DNA of 64,000 nucleotides from Clostridium acetobutylicum ATCC 824 (GTDB lineage Bacteria > Bacillota > Clostridia > Clostridiales > Clostridiaceae). The stretch is from contig NC_003030.1 of assembly GCF_000008765.1 (NCBI RefSeq), positions 1,894,001 to 1,958,000 of the forward strand. The letters run 5' to 3'. This document shows positions 18,637 through 27,540 of this stretch, in pieces. The notes beneath the pieces are model-generated. The model did not search any database, had not been told where the DNA came from, and saw only the letters and a list, made by a program, of their open reading frames with translations. The position numbers and the translations under genes are program-made. Each line of letters begins with the position of its first letter. The stretch's first letter is position 1.

Positions 18637-19109
18637 GAGGGTAAATCATTTTGTGTAAACTTTAGAAAAATAAATTTTAATTTATTAAGGTTGGGGGTAA
18701 ATATATGCCTACAACTTTATTTGAATTTAAATGTATTTTTATTACATCATAATATATATTTAATTAAGCATAAGTGAGGCCATTATTAAAAAAATGTAGT
18801 AAGCTCATCTAAATTATTTTTCCAAGATTTTATTACTATTAAGCATTGCCTTTTCTTACTTTAGAGTGAATTACATCCATACCAATAATAGAACTTTCTA
18901 AATGAGATTGATGCTTCTTTACAATTTCAAGCGCTCAAATGAGCTTGAACGGTCTCTAGGAACATCAAGATCAAAGGCTGTTTTTATATTTGAGTATTTA
19001 TCAAGTATTTTTATTAATTCATCTTTAGAGAAAGACTTAGTCCATGCTTTCTTCATTATGATAATTTATCATATCATTTTTTGAGGTTTACACAGACTAT
19101 TTTACACTC
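18637..19109. mobile_element. Degenerate IS256-family element with both terminal repeats
   Basis: The left end (18637-18662, GAGGGTAAAT...TGTGTAAAC) and the right end (19084-19109, reverse complement GAGTGTAAAA...TGTGTAAAC) are inverted repeats matching at about 20 of 26 positions. Between them lies a broken IS256-like transposase on the minus strand. The remnant is about 470 bases against roughly 1.3 kb for an intact IS256-type element, so most of the centre is deleted. No target duplication is recognisable at the outer edges. Confidence 0.8.
18789..19056 (-). pseudogene. IS256-type (Mutator) transposase fragment
   Basis: From the ATG at 19056 (minus), the frame reads MKKAWTKSFSKDELIKILDK then ends in FDLDVPRDRSSSFERLKL and a stop. 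Frame-shifted text continues IVKKHQSHLESSIIGMDV. IS256 transposases carry VPRDR.G.FEP.IVKKHQ at this position. After further stops, 18833-18789 reads IKSWKNNLDELTTFF, which matches the family's C-terminal W..NW.ELSTFF segment. The catalytic DDE middle is missing. It is therefore an internally deleted, frameshifted relic. Confidence 0.85.
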
Positions 19110-19272
19110 TCTTTTTTTATGCATTTTCTTATATCGTTGTTTCAATTCATATAAAAAGTTAAAAATATATACTATAAATGTTATTCATTTAAATACTTCA
19201 TATAAAAATAAACAAAGTTTGACATTGGACACTATACTCTAAAAGAATCCTAATTAAGGTGATAAAAAGCTT

Positions 19273-20172
19273 TTATTTAAGTCTTGTGACTGTAAAACCA
19301 TCTTTCTTTAACATTTTTACAAGTCCATCGGGTCCAAGTACGTGTCCGGTTCCAACAACTATAAAATATTTTTTGCCTGAGGATATATAACTTTTTATTT
19401 TATTATACATGTTAATGTTTCTTTGTAATATTAGAGAATTGTAATAATCTCGAACGGCTTTATTATTTGAATTCTTTCCAAAGTCGTATTTTTCAAAATA
19501 ATTCACATCACCATTTAAGACTGCATTATATTGAGTATTAAAAGCTTTTTTAGCATCATCAGGATAGAGCATATTTTCAAGTTGATAATTTTGATAAGCA
19601 TCTCCACCAGCATTTATTGCGGCAGCTTGAGTTTTAGCATCTTCTAAAGCAACAATTTTTTTGTTATCATTTTTAGCTCTTTTTAGAAAATAGTAATCAA
19701 AGCCGTAGCTGTTTGCATCATCAGATAATAATTCACTATTAAGAATGGTACTGTATAAATAACCTAGAGTATCATTTTTGTAGGTATCAAGATTTAAATT
19801 TAATTTTTTCATAATTGGTTCAATATGTTTTTTTGCGGCAGGAGTTATATGCTTGTATAAATTATCACCACTTGAGTAAGTTACATCTTTTCCATATTTA
19901 CGTATTGTACTAGTGTTTGTAATGTCGGTTTCTACAACTAATGTAGTGGATTTTTCATAGGCATTTTCAACAGCTTTAGAAAATTTAATAGGCTCATTTT
20001 TTCCAATGTGGATTGTACCACCCAAATATAATGAGTTTCCGTTACTTTCTACTTTGTAAAAGATGCCTTCTGATTTTGGCTTAGTGTATTTTTTTATATT
20101 GTATACAGCAATTAAACTTATGAGAATTAAAAGTAGTATTGAAAGTGTAATTAGTTTTTTGTGATTTTTCAT
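19273..20172 (-). CDS. TraB/GumN family protein, membrane-anchored
   Basis: The 299-residue protein has one N-terminal hydrophobic segment (about residues 7-24), then YLGGTIHIGK, LVVETDI and a C-terminal YFIVVGTGHVLGPDGLV. The paired GxxH motifs and the acidic V(V)E motif define the TraB/GumN (PrgY-like) family, which includes TIKI metalloproteases. The catalytic part should be extracellular. Substrate unknown; in enterococci the relative PrgY neutralises a peptide pheromone. GGGGGA precedes the minus-strand start. Confidence 0.85.
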   Translation of the reverse strand: MKNHKKLITLSILLLILISLIAVYNIKKYTKPKSEGIFYKVESNGNSLYLGGTIHIGKNEPIKFSKAVENAYEKSTTLVVETDITNTSTIRKYGKDVTYSSGDNLYKHITPAAKKHIEPIMKKLNLNLDTYKNDTLGYLYSTILNSELLSDDANSYGFDYYFLKRAKNDNKKIVALEDAKTQAAAINAGGDAYQNYQLENMLYPDDAKKAFNTQYNAVLNGDVNYFEKYDFGKNSNNKAVRDYYNSLILQRNINMYNKIKSYISSGKKYFIVVGTGHVLGPDGLVKMLKKDGFTVTRLK

Positions 20173-20436
20173 TTTATAAATCCCCCAATAAAATTTAGTA
20201 TTTATAATTGGTTTTATATAGTTGATTTTACATAATTATAACATATTTGCTACTAATTATATCAGAAATATAGTTATTGACATGATGAGCAAAATTCAAA
20301 AGAGATGAAAATATTAAAAGTATGGAATATGAGGAGGTTATTCACAAAAATCTATCGTTCATAATAATGAACAAGTTATTATCTAGATGGTAAAGCATAT
20401 GACATTATAGATTTATCAAAAGGAGGTGAAAGGGGA
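20173..20436. other. Intergenic region without recognisable gene
   Basis: The stretch contains the promoter side of the TraB/GumN gene on the minus strand. Its right part is open on the + strand from 20355 in frame with the following broken ORF (reading YYLDGKAYDIIDLSKGGERG), so it may be part of the same decayed gene. Confidence 0.4.
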
Positions 20437-20637
20437 ATGGAGGTATTTAATGATCCGGATATTGCAGAAGTAATTATTTAAAAGAGATATATGGAAGTAT
20501 TAGAACAAGAAAGGAAAGAGGAAGTTAAAAAGATTGAAAAAGAAAAACAAGATAAGGATGAGAAATTAAAAAGATACAATATAAAAACAACGACAAATCT
20601 GAATTTGTCGTCGTTTTTATATTGTAGATAAGATTAC
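20437..20637 (+). pseudogene. Broken small ORF, highly charged, unrecognised
   Basis: AAAGGAGGTG precedes ATG 20437. The frame reads MEVFNDPDIAEVII, then a TAA at about 20479, and resumes in the same frame with MEVLEQERKEEVKKIEKEKQ before ending near 20637. Removing that one stop would give about 65 residues with a coiled-coil-like charged helix. A strong hairpin terminator overlaps the end. The RBS, open frame and terminator look like a real gene disabled by a nonsense change, or two tiny genes. I recognise no family. Confidence 0.4.
20583..20618 (+). terminator. Strong hairpin terminator
   Basis: A 16-base arm (20583-20598) pairs with 20603-20618 with one mismatch, around a CTGA loop, and the 3' arm ends in a T5 run. 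It could work in either direction because the 5' arm begins with A5. Confidence 0.8.
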
Positions 20638-20870
20638 TTTTAAATGCATATATTAAAACGTCTTTATTTTTTAAAATTGCTTTTTACTTTTAAAAAAACG
20701 TACAAATACTAGCTTGAATTAATTCTATACGATTTTTTTTGATAGAATCAGATTTTTAATATATAAATAATACTAATTATTTAGCCGTTTAAAATATTAC
20801 GTTAAGAAATCCTGAACTAAGCTTCAATAGAAATTAAATTTTCGGCATTATTTGCATCTATATATATTGA

Positions 20871-21287
20871 TTAAAAAATGACATCTTTAATTAAAAAATA
20901 GTATGTTTGATTTTTGGTAAAAGCTAACGATTTTAAAATATATTCTTCTGAACTAATAAAATCGTTGAAGTCTTTAAATATTTTTCCTAATTCATACATA
21001 GTTTTACCATATCCAGGATAACCATAACAATTGTTATGACCTTCATAAGCAGCGATTTCAAGAACCCTTATTAAAGCAGATTGACTAGCTATGTCTGAAA
21101 AATCAACTCCATAGTTAAAGCTATTTCTTATAGTATTTTTAGTTCTATAGGAAAGTACATCTCTGTATTTAATAAAATTAATAACTTGAACTAAATTATT
21201 GAAGGGATAAAGTTTTACGTTTTTTATAATTGGGCATTTTCTTAGGTTTTCATATAGTATTATAAAATAAATTAAGAATATGAATAA
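20871..21287 (-). pseudogene. Partial, diverged copy of comM fused to unrelated sequence
   Basis: Bases 21001 to about 21268 match comM bases 16187 to about 16457 in the same orientation at roughly 90% by my hand alignment, with one in-frame 3-base deletion. The translated copy keeps KLYPFNNLVQVINFIKYRDV and NSFNYGVDFSDIA and ends in a damaged Walker A (GYPGYGKT against GPPGSGKT). The frame stays open from 21287 to a stop at 20871, adding about 43 residues not from comM (YELGKIFKDFNDFISSEEYI onward). There is no start codon ahead of the comM part. Confidence 0.85.
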
Positions 21288-21403
21288 TTAGTTTGTGTTA
21301 AAATTAATGTAAAAAAATATTATTAACTTTAAAACCACAACACCTTAATTTTTATAAGCTTGGTATCGAATATATATAAAAAATTTCATTGTGAGGTGAA
21401 GAT

Positions 21404-22105
21404 ATGCTTTTTAACAGGTCACTTGAAGATCGTATACAGAAGGCGAAAGAAAGTAAAGAAGAATTGAATAGACTAATTCAAGAGTACAAGCCTTTTATAG
21501 CAAGCCTTTTGCAGAAAAAAACGGGAAAGTACTTGCAATATGGATATGATGATGAACTTTCAATTGGTATGATAGCTTTTGAAGAAGCTGTTGAATCGTA
21601 TGATAGAAATAAAGGGAAATTTCTAAGTTTTGCTAAGCGAGTTATTATTCTAAGAGCTATAGATTATTATAGAAAAAATCAAAAATTTAAAAATATAGTT
21701 TATTTGCAAGGAAATTATGACTCGGAAAATAATGATATAAATCCTATAATGTTCAATAAGGCAATGGAACAATATAAAAATAAGAGTATAAATGAAATAA
21801 GAAGATTAGAGATTTTAGAATATAAAAAGGAGCTTAGAGAATGGGGAATTGAATTTGTAAACTTAGTACAAGCTTCTCCAAAACAAGAAAAGTTAAAGAA
21901 AACTTATAAGAACATTGCTAACGTTATTGTACATAACCAAGACATTCTTAATAAATTGATAAGAGTAAAAAGACTACCTATAAAAGAAATAGAAAAGAAT
22001 ATATACATAAATCGAAAAAAGCTTGAAAGAGGGAGAATATACATCATAGCATTAGTAATTGCAGAAATAGGTGACTATAGATTGATACGAGAATATATAG
22101 AATGA
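21404..22105 (+). CDS. sigI: RNA polymerase sigma factor SigI
   Basis: The 233-residue protein has the SigI pattern: an N-terminal sigma-2 part with DDELSIGMIAFEEAVESYDR and GKFLSFAKRVIILRAIDYYR, and a C-terminal region ending KLERGRIYIIALVIAEIGDY. SigI responds to heat and wall stress in Bacillus and, in cellulosome-forming clostridia, to extracellular polysaccharide through RsgI. The next gene is rsgI, ten bases downstream. GAGGTGAAGAT precedes the ATG. A CGAA at 21367-21370 could be an auto-regulatory SigI -10 element, but I find no convincing -35. Confidence 0.9.
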   Translation: MLFNRSLEDRIQKAKESKEELNRLIQEYKPFIASLLQKKTGKYLQYGYDDELSIGMIAFEEAVESYDRNKGKFLSFAKRVIILRAIDYYRKNQKFKNIVYLQGNYDSENNDINPIMFNKAMEQYKNKSINEIRRLEILEYKKELREWGIEFVNLVQASPKQEKLKKTYKNIANVIVHNQDILNKLIRVKRLPIKEIEKNIYINRKKLERGRIYIIALVIAEIGDYRLIREYIE

Positions 22106-22115
22106 AGGTGAAAAT

Positions 22116-22859
22116 ATGAAGGGAATTGTAATTGAAGAATTAAAGTATAAACTTATCATACTAACAGAAAAAGGAGATTTTATAGAAATAGATAAATTAA
22201 ATACAAGAGCAAAAATCGGACAAGAAATAAATATAAAAAGTAAAAAAATTAGTACAAAAAAAGCTTTAAGAAGATTTGCTTTGGCTGCAACTGCAATACT
22301 AATTTTTTTTATAATAAATTCTTTGATTTATGGCATGATTTTCACAAGAGAATATGTAGTTGTTGATATAAATCCTAATAATAATAAAAATGTGGCCATG
22401 GAAATACATTATAATTACTTTGGAAATATTATAAAATTACAGGCAGCAAATAAAAAAGGAGTTTCTATTGTAAAAAAAATGAGAAACTTGAAATTTAAAG
22501 CTACTAATGTAGTAATCAATAACTTTATTAGAACAGCACAAAACGATAAATTTATTGATTCTGGAAAACAAAATACAATCGTAATAACAATAGCAAGTTC
22601 TAGCAAAAGTATTAATGATGAAAGTATTGATAGTTCATTGGAACATTATATTAAGGAAAATAAGATAAATGCAAGGCCCATGATTGTATTAGGAAATGAT
22701 ATTGATTATAAAAAATCCAAACAAGTAGGCATTCCAATAGATAAGTTTATTTTAATAAATAAAGTTATAAAAAATAATCCTTCCTATAAATTTTATGATT
22801 TAAATAAAAAATCTATAGATGAACTTATTAACATAGCTAATCAGGAAGAAAATTATTAA
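22116..22859 (+). CDS. rsgI: Anti-sigma-I factor RsgI, short form
   Basis: The 247-residue protein begins with the RsgI N-terminal domain (GIVIEELKYKLIILTEKGDF, residues 3-22) that binds SigI in the cytosol. One membrane span follows at about 59-76. The outer part has EYVVVDINPNNNKNVAMEI, the conserved periplasmic-side RsgI segment. Unlike clostridial RsgI sensors there is no carbohydrate-binding module; the extracellular part is only about 165 residues. AAGGTGAAAAT precedes the ATG. It forms an operon with sigI and lies just upstream of the fructan genes. Confidence 0.88.
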   Translation: MKGIVIEELKYKLIILTEKGDFIEIDKLNTRAKIGQEINIKSKKISTKKALRRFALAATAILIFFIINSLIYGMIFTREYVVVDINPNNNKNVAMEIHYNYFGNIIKLQAANKKGVSIVKKMRNLKFKATNVVINNFIRTAQNDKFIDSGKQNTIVITIASSSKSINDESIDSSLEHYIKENKINARPMIVLGNDIDYKKSKQVGIPIDKFILINKVIKNNPSYKFYDLNKKSIDELINIANQEENY

Positions 22860-22996
22860 CAGTATGCTTAATAGGCAAAAAAACTTTAATTTTATTTTTA
22901 ATATACCTTAAAAAAATAATAAAGTTTGCGTATTTATATATTGAAAGGAAGAAAATAGTGCAAATATAATAAACTAGTTAATTGGAGGTTTTAGTA

Positions 22997-24466
22997 GTGA
23001 ATAAGTTAAAAATTGTAAAGTGCATTTTAATTGGTTCCATGATTTGTAGTGGAATTATAACTCAGCAAACTTTTGCTTCAACTAATGACATGAATTACAA
23101 AGAAACATATGGAGTTTCGCATATTACTCGTTATAATATGTCAAAAATACCAATGGAGCAAAATGACTTAAAATTTAAAGTGCCTCAATTTAATGCATCA
23201 ACATTAAAAAATATAGCTTCAGCAAAGGGTTATGATAAGAATGGTAATTTGATAGATTTGGATGTATGGGATAGCTGGCCATTGCAAAATGGTGATGGAA
23301 CAGTGGCTAACTACCATGGGTATCATATTGTTTTCGCTTTGGCAGGTGATCCTAAAAATCAAGATGATACTTCTATTTATATGTTTTATCAAAAGATTGG
23401 AGAAAACTCCATTGATAGTTGGAAGAATGCAGGTAAAGTGTTTAAAGATAGTGATAAATACGTTGCCAATGATCCTTATCTTAAGTATCAAACACAAGAA
23501 TGGTCTGGTTCTGCAACTTTAACATCTGATGGTCAAGTTCGTTTGTTTTACACAGATTTTTCGGGAGTAGCAAAAGATGGTGGAACAGATGCTAGTAATC
23601 AAGTTATAACAACTACTCAAGTGAATTTATCTCAACCAGATTCAAATACAATTAATATTGATAGTGTAAGTGATCATAAATCTGTTTTTGACGGAGGAAA
23701 TGGGACAATCTATCAGAACGTTCAGCAATTTATAGATGAAGGTAAATGGAGTTCTGGCGATAATCATACCTTGAGAGATCCTCATTATGTGGAAGATAAT
23801 GGCCGCAAATATCTTGTTTTCGAGGCTAACACAGGAACAAACGATGGTTACCAAGGAGATACTTCTCTACTCAATAAAGCTTTTTATGGTAGAAGTCAAA
23901 GTTTCTTTAAAACAGAAAAAGATCAATTATTAATTGATACTAATAAAAAGCATGATGCTTCTTTAGCTAATGGGGCACTAGGCATTATTGAATTAAATAA
24001 TGACTATACATTAAAAAAAGAAATGAAACCATTAATTGCATCCAATACTGTAACAGATGAAATTGAACGTGCTAATGTATTTAAAATGAATGGTAGATGG
24101 TACCTATTTACAGATTCAAGAGGATCTAAAATGACTATTAATGGAATAAGTTCAAAAGATATATACATGCTAGGTTTTAGTTCAAATTCCTTGACTGGTC
24201 CATACAAACCATTGAATAAAACTGGCCTTGTACTAAATTTAAACCTTGATCCTACTGATCTAACATTTACGTACTCTCATTTTGCTGTTCCTCAAACTAA
24301 TGGTAAAAACGTAGTAATAACAAGTTACATAACAAATAGAGGAATGTATTCAGATCATCACTCTAGTTTTGCACCAAGTTTTCTACTTAATATTAAAGGA
24401 ACCAAAACATCTGTTATATCAAATAGCATTCTTCAGCAAGGACAACTTACTATTGATAATTATTAA
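22997..24466 (+). CDS. sacB: Levansucrase (GH68), Bacillus SacB type
   Basis: The 489-residue protein has a signal peptide (cleavage likely after TFA, about residue 30) and the GH68 triad: Asp92 nucleophile in DVWDSWPLQN, Asp261 in LRDPHYVED and Glu357 in DEIERANV. It transfers fructose from sucrose to build levan outside the cell. Nearly every segment recalls B. subtilis SacB, including its exact C-terminal layout (FAPSFLLNIKG, QGQLT). CGT/CGC arginine codons are more frequent than in neighbours, hinting at acquisition. The GTG at 22997 follows TTGGAGG; the TTG at 22982 is inside that site. Confidence 0.96.
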   Translation: MNKLKIVKCILIGSMICSGIITQQTFASTNDMNYKETYGVSHITRYNMSKIPMEQNDLKFKVPQFNASTLKNIASAKGYDKNGNLIDLDVWDSWPLQNGDGTVANYHGYHIVFALAGDPKNQDDTSIYMFYQKIGENSIDSWKNAGKVFKDSDKYVANDPYLKYQTQEWSGSATLTSDGQVRLFYTDFSGVAKDGGTDASNQVITTTQVNLSQPDSNTINIDSVSDHKSVFDGGNGTIYQNVQQFIDEGKWSSGDNHTLRDPHYVEDNGRKYLVFEANTGTNDGYQGDTSLLNKAFYGRSQSFFKTEKDQLLIDTNKKHDASLANGALGIIELNNDYTLKKEMKPLIASNTVTDEIERANVFKMNGRWYLFTDSRGSKMTINGISSKDIYMLGFSSNSLTGPYKPLNKTGLVLNLNLDPTDLTFTYSHFAVPQTNGKNVVITSYITNRGMYSDHHSSFAPSFLLNIKGTKTSVISNSILQQGQLTIDNY

Positions 24467-24487
24467 ATACTAGCCTATGTCTTAAAT

Positions 24488-24526
24488 AATTAAAAAATGC
24501 AGATATTTTATCGGCATTTTTTAATT
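24488..24526 (+). terminator. Terminator between sacB and levB
   Basis: AATTAAAAAATGC (24488-24500) pairs with GCATTTTTTAATT (24514-24526). The loop is 13 bases. It would limit read-through from sacB into levB. Confidence 0.8.
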
Positions 24527-24563
24527 ATAAGTTTTATATAAACAAGTAAAGGAATGCATTAAG

Positions 24564-26108
24564 TTGAAGAGAAAAAAGCTTAAGTTATTAACTATTTTAA
24601 TGATTTTTACAGTTATAATATTAATTGTTTTATTATCCTTATATATACAAAATAATAGCACAATAAAATCTACTACCACTAAAAAACAAAATTATAGAGA
24701 AGTGTATCATTTTACAGTGCCTAATAAATGGAAAAACGACCCTCAAAGGCCTGTATTTTTTGATGGAGAGTATCATTACTATTATCTGTATAACAAAGAC
24801 TATCCTAATGGTAATGGTACTGAATGGCGTCAGGCAACGTCTAAAGATTTAGTAACTTGGAAAGATGAGGGAGTTTGTATTCCTAAATATACAAATGAGA
24901 ATGGAGATATATGGTCGGGATCTTTCGTTGTCGATGCACAAAATACAGCGGGTTTTGGAAAAGGTGCTATTGTTGCTATAGTAACACAACCTTCTGCAAG
25001 TATGGATAAGCAGGAACAATTTCTTTGGTACAGTACAGACAGAGGAAGAACATTTAAACCCTATAGTAATCAGCCTATAATACCTAATCCATGTACAAAA
25101 GATTTTAGAGATCCCAAAATCATTTGGGATTTTAAAAATAATAAATGGGTGATGGTCTTAGCTGAAGGGACAAAAATTGGTTTCTATGAATCTTATAATT
25201 TAAAAAACTGGCAACACACAGGTGATTTTTTTACAAACAATATTGGTATTGTAGAATGCCCAGATATTTTTATGATGCAATCAAATGATGGAAATTATAA
25301 GTGGATTTTGGGTACTAGTGCTAACGGTAAAGTTTCAGGTGAGCCAAATACCTATGCATATTGGGTAGGAAATTATGACGGAAAAAAATTTATTGCCGAT
25401 ATAAGCACTCCTAAATGGTTAGACTACGGCTTTGATTGGTATGCAGCTGTGACTTTTGAGAGTGAAAATCAAAGCAAAAACCTAAAAAAGCGCTATGCTT
25501 TAGCATGGATGAATAACTGGGATTATGCTAATAACACACCAACAATTCAGAATAGGTTTAACGGAATGGACTCTATTGTGCGAGAAATCACTCTAAGTAA
25601 ACAAAAGGATAATACATATAGTTTGCTTTCAAAACCTATTAAAAGAATAGAAAATATTACAACATCAATAGATCAATTTAAGCAAATTTCAGTAAAGGGA
25701 TTAAAACATCTTAAGGTTCAAGGTAAGGCATATCAACTCGATACAGACATAAATTGGGTAGATGCTAAGAACGTAGGAATTAGACTTCGAGAGTCTCTAG
25801 ATAAAAAACGCCATATTGACGTTGGAATTTTCACTGAAGGTAAGTATTCCTATGTGAATAGAGCCTATACAGGAAATCCAGATAAAAGCAAAAAATATGT
25901 TGAAAGCAGAGCACCATTTGATATAAATAATAAGAAGGTTCATCTAAGAATTTTTGTTGATAAAGTAAGTGTAGAAGTATTCATTGATGATGGCAAAATT
26001 ACTTACTCAAATGAGGTATTTCCGAGACCAGAAGACAAAGGAATAACTCTTTTTTCTATTAAAGGTAAAGCCGTCTTTAAAAATATTACGATTAAGCATA
26101 TTGATTAA
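24564..26108 (+). CDS. levB: Endo-levanase-like GH32, LevB type
   Basis: The 514-residue protein has an N-terminal signal anchor (about residues 9-28), then the GH32 residues: Asp59 in KWKNDPQRP, Asp183 in DFRDPKI and Glu231 in VECPDIF, followed by a beta-sandwich domain. NDPQ/NDPR in place of NDPNG and the overall sequence recall B. subtilis LevB (YveB), an endolevanase encoded directly after sacB. It hydrolyses levan to short oligosaccharides. It starts with TTG behind AAAGGA. Both its position and sequence favour transfer together with sacB. Confidence 0.92.
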   Translation: MKRKKLKLLTILMIFTVIILIVLLSLYIQNNSTIKSTTTKKQNYREVYHFTVPNKWKNDPQRPVFFDGEYHYYYLYNKDYPNGNGTEWRQATSKDLVTWKDEGVCIPKYTNENGDIWSGSFVVDAQNTAGFGKGAIVAIVTQPSASMDKQEQFLWYSTDRGRTFKPYSNQPIIPNPCTKDFRDPKIIWDFKNNKWVMVLAEGTKIGFYESYNLKNWQHTGDFFTNNIGIVECPDIFMMQSNDGNYKWILGTSANGKVSGEPNTYAYWVGNYDGKKFIADISTPKWLDYGFDWYAAVTFESENQSKNLKKRYALAWMNNWDYANNTPTIQNRFNGMDSIVREITLSKQKDNTYSLLSKPIKRIENITTSIDQFKQISVKGLKHLKVQGKAYQLDTDINWVDAKNVGIRLRESLDKKRHIDVGIFTEGKYSYVNRAYTGNPDKSKKYVESRAPFDINNKKVHLRIFVDKVSVEVFIDDGKITYSNEVFPRPEDKGITLFSIKGKAVFKNITIKHID

Positions 26109-26174
26109 ATATATATTTTGAAAATATAGAACGACAAATTAAATACAAAATATTAAAATGTAGGAGAAATATAT

Positions 26175-27461
26175 TTGAAAACAAGAAAAACTTATAAAAT
26201 GATATCTTCGCTAATGGTTATTTTGGCAATACTAACAATTCCATTTTTAATACTTAGACATAACACAGGCTATACTAGTATTTGGTCACGCCAGCAGGCG
26301 CAAAATTTCAAATGTACAAAAGAAAACACAGCACCTAATATCAATCCGAATTTTAAACTTACTGCCCCTAATCTTTGGGTTTGGGATACTTGGCCGCTTG
26401 TAAAAAAAGATGGATCTTTAGCAGTAGTTAATGGATACAAGGTTATTTTTGCTTTGACTGCATCTAGAAATGTAGGCTGGAATAAACGTCATGATGTTGC
26501 AGGTATAAGTTATTTTTGCTCAACGGACGGTGAAAATTGGGTATACAAAGGACTAGCTTACAATGTGGAAGATGCTCTTGGATCTAGACAATGGGCAGGT
26601 TCGGCAATACTCGATGAAAATGGAATGGTTCAATTTTTTTATACTGCCACAGGTAGAAAAGGAGAAGCGGTTAGAACCTTTGAGCAGAGGTTAGTTAAAA
26701 CTAAATTTAGTATAAACGTTGATAAAGGTGGAGTTCATATTACGAATTGTAGTAAACATCAAGTTATTCTTGAGCCAGATGGTGTATACTATCAAACAAT
26801 GCAACAAGCAAAAGGACCCATAATATATTCTTTTCGTGATCCATATTTTTTTGAAGATCCTAAAACCAAAAAGGACTACTTAATATTCGAAGGAAATAAG
26901 GGCGGAAAAATTGAAAAAATGAAACCTGAAAATATAGGTGATAAATTATTTCGAAAAAATCATATAGCACCACGAGGAGTAGAAAATTTTAATGGGAATG
27001 TTGGTATCGCTGTTGCCCAAAATAAAGATTTGACAAGATTTAAATTGCTACCACCACTACTTGAAGCAGTTGGCGTTAACCAGCAGCTTGAACGCCCACA
27101 AATTGTAATGAAAAAAAATAAATACTATTTATTTACTATAAGTCACAAATTTACTTATGCTCAAGGATTAAATGGTGTAGACGGTTTATATGGTTTTTGT
27201 GGCAATTCTTTGCGTAGTAATTACAAACCCTTAAACGGAAATGGTCTTGTAATAACCAACCCAACTAATGATCCATATCAAACATACTCATGGTATTTAG
27301 TATCCGGACATGATGTCTTAAGTTTTATAAATGAGTATCATTTTAATGGGCAGCTTAGATATGGTGGCACCTTTGCACCAACCTTGCAAATTAGTTTAAA
27401 GGGATACAAATCAAAAATTATAGGAAGGCTTGGGGAAGGAGTAGTTACGCCTGCACATTAG
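26175..27461 (+). CDS. Second GH68 fructosyltransferase, Zymomonas-type lineage
   Basis: The 428-residue protein has an N-terminal signal anchor (about 8-27) and the GH68 triad: Asp71 in VWDTWPLVKKDG, Asp222 in SFRDPYFFED and Glu306 in NQQLERPQI. Sequence features (WDTWPL, LLPPL...GVNQQLERP, YGGTFAPTL) resemble the Zymomonas-type levansucrases rather than the Bacillus type, so it is not a recent copy of sacB. It may make levan or inulin-type fructan, or act as an invertase. TTG start; TAGGAGAAAT precedes it. 66 bases separate it from levB. Confidence 0.88.
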   Translation: MKTRKTYKMISSLMVILAILTIPFLILRHNTGYTSIWSRQQAQNFKCTKENTAPNINPNFKLTAPNLWVWDTWPLVKKDGSLAVVNGYKVIFALTASRNVGWNKRHDVAGISYFCSTDGENWVYKGLAYNVEDALGSRQWAGSAILDENGMVQFFYTATGRKGEAVRTFEQRLVKTKFSINVDKGGVHITNCSKHQVILEPDGVYYQTMQQAKGPIIYSFRDPYFFEDPKTKKDYLIFEGNKGGKIEKMKPENIGDKLFRKNHIAPRGVENFNGNVGIAVAQNKDLTRFKLLPPLLEAVGVNQQLERPQIVMKKNKYYLFTISHKFTYAQGLNGVDGLYGFCGNSLRSNYKPLNGNGLVITNPTNDPYQTYSWYLVSGHDVLSFINEYHFNGQLRYGGTFAPTLQISLKGYKSKIIGRLGEGVVTPAH

Positions 27462-27540
27462 TTACTAATATTATTTTTATGTAAGTAAAACTTAAGAAGA
27501 TATTCAGAGAACTTATTAATCAAATTATATTTAGAGAACT

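Noticed and set aside
18902-19084. A 60-codon + strand frame.
   Set aside because: It is antisense to the IS256 transposase relic and has no RBS.
22860-22996. A SigI-type promoter (ACCCCC and CGAA) ahead of sacB.
   Set aside because: Neither element is present in this interval.
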